From Methylobacter tundripaludum (lineage in GTDB: Bacteria; Pseudomonadota; Gammaproteobacteria; Methylococcales; Methylomonadaceae): DNA of 64,000 nucleotides. Shown here one piece after another: positions 7,570 to 16,500 of the stretch; positions within the stretch are counted from its first letter, which is position 1; each line of letters starts with the position of its first letter. The notes beneath the pieces were generated by a model that saw only the letters and a list, made by a program, of their open reading frames with translations, was not told the DNA's origin and did no database searches. The position numbers were made by a program, and so were the translations under genes. The stretch covers positions 124,001 through 188,000 of the forward strand of contig NZ_PTIY01000009.1 of assembly GCF_002934365.1 (NCBI RefSeq). The letters run 5' to 3'.

Positions 7570-10500
7570 ATGAAAGTTATCGAAACTATGCTTAAAGAAA
7601 AATCAAGCAAAATAAATTCAAAGCTGTCGGCTCCTGCAATCGGCAATGACTTGTACTATAAACCCCGTCGAACCATGATAGCGCTTGAACCACGCCTCAT
7701 GTTCGACGGTGCGGCGGCGGAGACAGCCGCAGATACCGTGACCGACACCAAGCCCCCTGTGCAGGATGCCGCCATCGACCAAGAGGCCGCCAAGCTTGCC
7801 GAGGCGGCTGCCGATGTTGCGCCGCCGGCTGTGCAGGCCGATCCGGCGGCGCAACGCACCGAAAGCCTGTTTATCGAGAACAATGTCACCGATTACCAGA
7901 CGTTGATTGATGGGGCCAAACCCGACACCGAAGTGCATGTGCTGGACGCAAGCCGGGACGGCTTGGCGCAAATGGCGCAGATTCTGGAAGGGCGTAGCGG
8001 CATCGATGCTATTCACATCATTTCCCACGGTTCCGAGGCTTCGGTAGGCTTGGGGTCGCTGACCCTGACCGCGCAAAACCTGTCGGCCCATGCCGCGGAT
8101 CTGGAAACGATTGGACAAGCGTTAAACCCAAATGCCGATATTTTGCTGTACGGCTGCGATGTGGGTAAAGGTTCCGATGGCGCGGCGTTTATCTCGGCGT
8201 TGGCGCAAACGACGCATACCGATATCGCGGCATCGAATGACCTGACCGGAGGTTCGAGTCTGGGCGGCGATTGGACATTGGAGGTGGTGCAAGGGAATAT
8301 TGAAGCGCAGCCGGTGGTGACTGCGGAACAGATGAAGCTGTATGACTCTGTGCTCGCTGCTTATTCAGGAACGATCACATTTGGTAACGGGTTCGCTGGG
8401 GCGGGCGATAGCGCAGGTGGTACCACGGGCAGCTCTAGTGACGTAACCTATACGGTTTCTGGTCATCAGTTGAAGATTGATGGAGCCTCCCAGCCTGTTT
8501 ACGGCTACTCCACCTCCTACGTAATCATCAATCGAAGCTATAGTCATGAAACTAGCGTTAGCCTATTTTTTACCGGCGGTGAAACGTTCTCTCCGCAATC
8601 TATAGACATTACAAACTCTACCTCTGAATCACTAGGCGTAGGTCAATATCTAAATGACAATATCACCTTTAAAATCCAAGGTAGTAACGGCAATTTCATA
8701 ACAACACCTTCTATGAGTACCTGGAGTGGTGGAACTCATGCGCACCCTAATATCGATTTAAGTTCAATCGGCACGGTCACTTCTCTGACAATCACAAAAA
8801 CCGGAGGTTCTGGGAGTGCCTATAACAATAGCTTTAACTATTTTGGAGGGATCATTGTCGATAACTTTGCTGTCGACAATGTCCAAGCCGCCAGCCTCAA
8901 CGCCCCGACTCTCAGCGCCACCGGTGCCACCCCCACTTACACCGAAGACGGCAGCGCTGTGGACCTGTTCAGCGGCATCACCGCCGCGACCAACGATAGC
9001 GGCCAGACTTTCAGCGGTATGACGCTGACCGTTACTAACGTTTCCGATACTACCGAATATCTGGTCGTCAACGGTATTGACGTGGCGCTCAGCACTTCAA
9101 CCAGCGGCCTGTCGCTCTCCACCGTCGGCGCGGAAAGCGTCGGCAGCGTCACGGTGACCGGGGCGGGGAGCACCAAAACCGTCACTATCACGGGCGCCGC
9201 GCTCAGCAACGCCAATATGGGAACGCTGATCGATGGCATCACTTACCGCGACAGCAGTCAAGCTCCAAGCACTGCCAGTAGCCGCGTCGTCACCATTACC
9301 GGCATCACCGACAGCGGCGGCAGCAGTAATACGGCCAGCCCCAATATCGCAGCGACTGTGACCGTGGCCGCCGTCAACGACGCTCCGACAGGCCTGGGTA
9401 ATCTGACCCTGACGGCGGTTAACGAAGATACAGTGAGTCCAGCAGGTTCGGCGATAAGCGGGTTGACCGGCCTGAGTTTTGCCGACGCGGATGCGGGTTC
9501 CTCCAGTTTGGGCGGTGTGGCGGTGGTCGGCAATAGCGCCAACAGCAGCACCGAAGGTGTCTGGCAATACAGCACTAACGCGGGTGGAAACTGGTTTAAT
9601 ATCGGCACCGTGGCCGATAACAATACCGCGCTGGCCTTGTCCGCGGCTACGCTGGTGCGCTTTGTGCCGGTGGCCGATTACAACGGCACGCCGACCGCTT
9701 TAACCGTGCGGGCGCTGGATAACACTAACGCCAGCGGTTACAGTACGACGGCCGGTTCCGAAACTCGGGTTATGCTGAATTCTTCGGTCAATGGCGGCAC
9801 CACGGCGATTTCAGCCAGCACCAATACCATTGGCACCAGCATTACCGCAGTCAACGACGCACCGGTATTGACCGCAGGCAGTTCGCTGAGCTATACCGAA
9901 AACGGTTCGGCGGCGGCTATCGACAACACCATCACCCTCTCCGATGTCGACGATACTCAGATTGCCGGGGCCACGGTGACACTTTCGTCCGGCTTCACCA
10001 GCGGCGACACGCTGGGTTTCACCGATCAGAACGGCATCACCGGCAGCTACAACAGCGGCACCGGCGTATTGACTCTGTCCGGCACCGCCACCAAGGCCAA
10101 TTACCAGACGGCCTTGCGCTCGGTTACTTATTCCAGTTCGTCCGATACGCCGACCTCATCCTCGTCCAGCCGCACCGTAACCTGGGCCGTGACCGATGCG
10201 GCGGCCACCGGCGGCAACGGCGCCCAGACCAGCACCGGCGTCACTTCCACCGTTAACCTCACCGCGGTCAACGACGCGCCGGTATTGACCGCAGGCGCTT
10301 CGCTGAGCTATACCGAAAACGGTTCGGCGGCGGCTATCGACAACACCATCACTCTTTCCGACGCCGACGATACCCAGATTGCCGGGGCCACGGTGACACT
10401 TTCGTCCGGCTTCACCAGCGGCGACACGTTGGGATTCACCACCCAGAACGGCATCACCGGCAGCTACGACAGCGGTACCGGCGTGCTGACCTTGTCCGGC

Positions 10501-13500
10501 ACCGCCACCAAAGCCAATTACCAGACGGCCTTGCGCTCGGTTACTTATTCCAGTTCGTCCGATACGCCGACCTCATCCTCGTCCAGCCGCACCGTGACTT
10601 GGGCCGTGACCGACGCCAACGCCGCCGCTGTGGGGGCACAGACCAGCACCGGCGTCACTTCCACCGTCAACCTTACTGCGGTCAACGACGCACCGGTATT
10701 GACCGCAGGCGGTTCGCTGAGCTATACCGAAAACGGTTCGGCGGCGGCTATCGACAACACCATCACTCTTTCCGACGCCGACGATACCCAGATTGCCGGG
10801 GCCACGGTGACACTTTCGTCCGGCTTCACCAGCGGCGACACGCTGGGATTCACCACCCAGAACGGCATCACCGGCAGCTACGACAGCGGCACCGGCGTAT
10901 TGACCTTGTCCGGCACCGCGACCAAGGCTAACTACCAAGCGGCCTTGCGCTCGGTTACTTACTCCAGTTCGTCCGACACGCCGACCTCATCCTCGGCCAG
11001 TCGCACCGTGACTTGGGCCGTGACCGACGCCAACGCCGCCGCTGTGGGGGCGCAGACCAGCGCCGGTGTTACCTCCACTATCAACGTGACGGCGGTGAAC
11101 GATGCTCCAACCGCTATCGCACTGAGCTCCACCACCTCGTCCACCTACGACAGCGGCAGCAACGTGACGATCGGTTCCTTGACGCGCACCGATGTGGACG
11201 GTGGCGGACCGACCTATTCCATCGTGTCGGTTAACACCAACACCTCGGGCGCCACCTACGATCTGTTCAACATCAGCGGCGTCACGCTACGGGCGGCCAG
11301 CCCGTCAACTACCGCCGTCGGGGATTACACGGTGGTGATCCGGGTGAACGACGGCGACAACAACTACGACCAGAGCTTTACCATCACCGTCACTAACACC
11401 TTGGTCGTCGACACCGTCACCGACGACGCGGACGGCGGCGGCACCTACGCTGCGGAAAAGGCGGACGGCACAGGCCTCAGTCTGCGCGAGGCCGTCGGCA
11501 TCGCCAACCGGGCGGGCGGCGGCACCATCAGTTTCGCCTCGGGGCTGGGGACCGTGACCTTGGGGTCCAGCGTCACGATCAGCGAGAACATCACGCTGGA
11601 CGCCAACGTGGTCAACAGCATCACCGTCGGCGGCGACATCTCCATCGCCAGCGGCAAGACGCTGACGTTGACCAACGGATCGGGCGACACGCTGACCCTG
11701 TCGGGCAACATCTCTGGTGCCGGCGGCGTCACCAAAACCGGCGCCGGTACCTTGACCCTGTCGGGAACCAACACTTACTCCGGAACGACGACGGTTTCCG
11801 CCGGTACGCTGGCGGTTAGCGGCGGCTCAGCCATCGCCGACGACGGTACGGTGTCGGTGGCGTCGGGCGCGACTTTCCAGGTGGTGGGATCGGAGACCAT
11901 CGCGACGCTGAGCGGGGTTGGCGGAGTGACGGTGGACTCCGGGCAAACCTTGACCCTGGGCAACGGCGACGTATCCTACAGCTTCGGCGGCGTGATTTCC
12001 GGCGCGGGCGGCCTGACCAAGACCGGTGCCGGCACGCTGACGTTGACGGGGGCCAATACCTACACCGGGACCACCTCGGTTTCGGCGGGCACCCTGGAAT
12101 TGAACAACAGCAGCGGCGCCGCGTTGGCGGACGGCAGCGCCGTGTCGGTTGCCGGGACGCTGACCTTGGCGTCGGCGAGCGAGACCATCGGCGCGTTGAG
12201 TGGGGCCGGTACGGTGAATTTAGGCGCAAACGCGCTGACCGTCAGCCAATCGACCAACACCAGCTTTTCGGGCGCCATCGACGGCAGCGGCAGCCTGATC
12301 AAGAGCGGAACCGGCACGCTGACCTTGTCGGGAACCCACAACGACCAAACCTGGGGATTGACGGTCAGCGGCGGTGCGGTGAGCGTGGCGTCCTCGTTGA
12401 ACCTCGGCAATCACTCGGTTACGCTGAACGGCGGCGGGCTGACTCTGACCGGGGCTAGCACCTTCACCAATGCTATCTCGCTGACCGGGGCCGGCACGCT
12501 CACCGCCGACGCCGCCGCCACCTGGTCCGGCGTGATCAGTGGCTCGGGCACACTGGCCAAGGCTGGCGCGAGCCTGCTGACCCTATCGGGCAACAACACC
12601 TATACCGGCGCCACCACCGTCAGCGTCGGCCCGCTGCTCGTCACCCACAACAACGCGCTGGGAACCACCGGAGCCGGCACCACGGTGGCGAGCGGCGCCA
12701 CGCTCAGGATCGGTAACGGCCTGACCGTTGCCGAAAACCTGACCCTCAGCGGTATTGGCGTCTCCTCCGGGATTGGTGCCTTGAAGATCAACGAAGGCAG
12801 CGGCAGCGCCACCGTCTCCGGGACCATAACCCTGGCGGCGGACGCGGATATCGGCGCCTACAACAGCGGCGACACGCTGACCTTGAGCGGCGTGATTTCC
12901 GGCGGTTTCGCGCTGACCAAAGTCGGCTCCGGCACGGTGGTGCTGTCGGGGGATAACACCTACACCGGCGCCATTACCGTCAGCACCGGTACGCTGGTGG
13001 CTGCGCACAACAACGCGCTGGGAACCACTGCCGGTTCGACGACGGTGTCGAGCGGCGCCTCGTTGGGCTTACAGGGCGGCATCACGGTGGCCGAAGCGGT
13101 GTCGGTGGCGGGCCTGGGCGTGTCCAGTGCCGGGGCGATTTACAACGTCAGCGGCACAAACACCCTGTCCGGCAACGTGACGCTGACCGGGAACACGTAT
13201 CTGGGCGTTGCGTCCGATCAATTGACCATTAGCGGCAGTATTGGGGGCGGTTCCAGCGTCACTAAGGCCGGTGCCGGTACGCTGGTGCTGTCGGGAAGTA
13301 ACACCTACAACAATACTACTACGGTTTCCGGCGGTACGCTGAGCGTGGCGGCCGACGGCAATCTCGGCTCCGGCGGGGTGACCTTGGCCGTCGGCACGAC
13401 GCTTGCGGTCACCGGCGCGACGACCATCGACAACGCCGTCGCATTGTCGGGTAACGCCACCCTTGACAACAGCGCCGCCGTCACGCTGTCGGGCGCGATC

Positions 13501-16500
13501 AGCGGAGCGGGCAATACCCTGACCAAGAGCGGGGCCGGCACGTTGACCCTGTCAAGCACGTCGAACTCCTCCGCCACCACCACCGCACTGACGGTGACGG
13601 GCGGCACTCTGTCGGTGGGTGCCGCCACTACGATGGTCGGCGGGAATCTCACGCTGAACGGCGGTAACCTGACCATCACCAGCGCTAGCAACACCTTCAG
13701 CAACGCCATCGCGCTGTCGGCCGACGCCACCATCACCAACGCCAGCGCCGCCACCTTGTCGGGCGCCATCACCGGGTCGGCGGTACTGACCAAGGCCGGG
13801 GCCGGTACGCTGACACTGAGCAACACCGGTAACTCCAGCGCCGCCGCCACCCTGACGGTGACGGCCGGCACGCTGTCGGTGGCGTCGGACAGCCGGCTGG
13901 TCGGCGGGGCCGTCACGCTGAGCGGCGGCACGCTCAACCTCAACAACGCAGGTAATATCGACAACGCCATCGTGTTGGGGGCGAGCAACGGAACGATCAA
14001 CGTCACCACCGGGACCGGAACGCTGTCGGGCAACATCACCGGAACGGGCTCACTGACCAAGACAGGCGGGCAACTGCTGACGCTGTCGGGCACCAACAAC
14101 TATTCCGGCGGCACGACCGTCCGGGGGGCGATCGGCATGTCGGTGACCAGCGGTGCCAATCTGGGAACCGGCTCGGTGGCGCTCGAATCCGGCCTGACGA
14201 TCACCGGCACCGTAACCGTCAGCAACGCCATTGCAATAAACGCTGATGCGACTATCACCAACGCCAACGCCGTCACCCTGTCGGGCGTGCTGTCGGGATC
14301 GAACGTACTGACCAAGGCAGGGGCAGGCACACTGACGCTGTCCGGCACCAACACTCACACCGGCGCAGTCACCGTATCGGCCGGCGGGTTGACGCTGGAA
14401 GGCGGCAGCAGTATTGGCGACAGCAGCGCGGTGACCGTGGACAGCGGCGCCACCCTGACCCTGAATGGCGGGAACGAAACCATCGGCTCGCTGGCCGGCG
14501 CGGGCAACGTCGTCCTGAGTTACAAGTTGACGGCGGGCGGCGACAACACCAGCACCACCTTCTCCGGTGCGATCTCCTCCACCAATACCAGCGGCCTGAC
14601 CAAAACCGGCACTGGCACGCTGACCCTATCGGGGGCCAACACCTACACCGGATCCACCACCGTCTCGGCGGGCACGATGGCGCTCAGCGGCAGCAGCGCC
14701 ATCGCCGACACGTCGGCGGTGACGGTGCTGAACACCGGCACGCTGTCGGTTTCGGGCACGGAAACGGTGGGGTCCATCACCGGGGCCGGCGCCATCGTGT
14801 TGGTCGGCACCCTGAGGGCCGGCGGCGACAACACGTCGACGACGTTCAGCGGCGCCATCGGCGGTACCGGCGGCGGGACGCTCACCAAGCTGGGCAGCGG
14901 CACGCTGACCCTGTCGGGCGCTAACACCTACAACGGCGGCACCACTGTTTCCGCCGGCACGGTCATTGTCGGCTCCACCGGCGCGCTGGCCTCGTCCGGC
15001 GTCGACCTGGCCGCCGGCGCGACGCTGTCCTTCGCCGTGTCGGGGAGTTTCGGCAATTACATCGCCTTGAGCGGCGCCGCCACCCTCAACGTCGGGTCGG
15101 GATACGCCTCCACCCTCAGCAACACAATCGACGGCGGTTTCGCGCTGACCAAGAGCGGTGCGGGCACGCTGACGCTATCGGGCACCGACACCTACACCGG
15201 CGCCACCACCGTGTCGGCGGGTACGCTGTCCGTCACTGGGGCATTAGACGCAACCACTGGCGTTACAGTTGCTTCCGGGGCAACCTTGAGCGGCACCGGC
15301 AGTATCTTTGCAACCTCTTCCACGAATACGCTGACAATCAACAGTGGCGGCACATTGGCGCCCGGCGTTGCCGGTCCCGGTACGTTGACTGTCAACGGCA
15401 ATTTGGCTATCGCCGGAACTTTATCGGCCAACATCAACGGTACGGTTGCCGGTACGGATTACGATCAGGTTGTGGTGAAGGGCACGGTCGATGTGACTGG
15501 CGCGACTTTATCAACCACTCTAGGATTCACTCCGGCGCTTAACGACAGTTTTAGGCTGATCGACAACGACAGCACCGATCTTATTACCGGAACTTTCAGC
15601 GGATTGGCTGAAGGCGCTATGTCTGGTACGCTTAAAGCCAGTTACGTGGGCGGCACCAACAACGATATGACGCTGACGTTAACCAACAATGCGCCCACCG
15701 GCGTCGGCAATCTGACCTTGGCGGCGATTAACGAAGATGCGGCTAATCCGACCGGCACTGCTATCAGTGCTTTAACCGGCTATAGTTTTCAGGATACGGA
15801 TGCCGGAGCTAGCAGCCCCGGCGTTCTGGTGGTGGGCAACACTGCCAACGCAGTCACCGAAGGCGTGTGGCAATACAGCAGTGACGGCGGTGCGAACTGG
15901 AAAGCTATTGGTGCGGTCGGTGATAATTCTGCTGCCTTGGCTCTGGCTAGCGCCACCCAAGTTCGTTTCGTACCTGCGGCTAATTACAATGGTACGCCAC
16001 CGGCTTTATCAGTACGCGCTCTGGATAACATTTATGTGGCTGCTTTCAGCACGACGACGGGCGGCACTGAAACCCGCGTTACCGCCGATAGTTCGGTTAA
16101 TGGCGGTACTACGGCCATTTCCAGCACACTCAACACTATTAGCACCAGCATCACGGCGGTTAATGACATACCGGCCTTTACCAAGGGGGCCGACCAGACC
16201 GTCAACGAAGATGGAGGGGCGCAAACGGTCAATGGCTGGGCGACCGGCCTTAGTAAAGGACAGGCTGACGAAAGCGGCCAAACCCTGAGCTTTAATACCA
16301 GTAATGACAATAATGCCTTGTTTAGCGTACAGCCGACGATCGACAGCAACGGCAACCTGAGTTACACACCGGCGGCCAATGCTAACGGTACGGCGACAGT
16401 CACCGTATCGATTAAGGATAACGGCGGCACGGCCAATGGGGGTGCCGATACCAGCGCCAGCCAGACCTTCACGATCACCGTGACCCCGGTCAATGACGCC

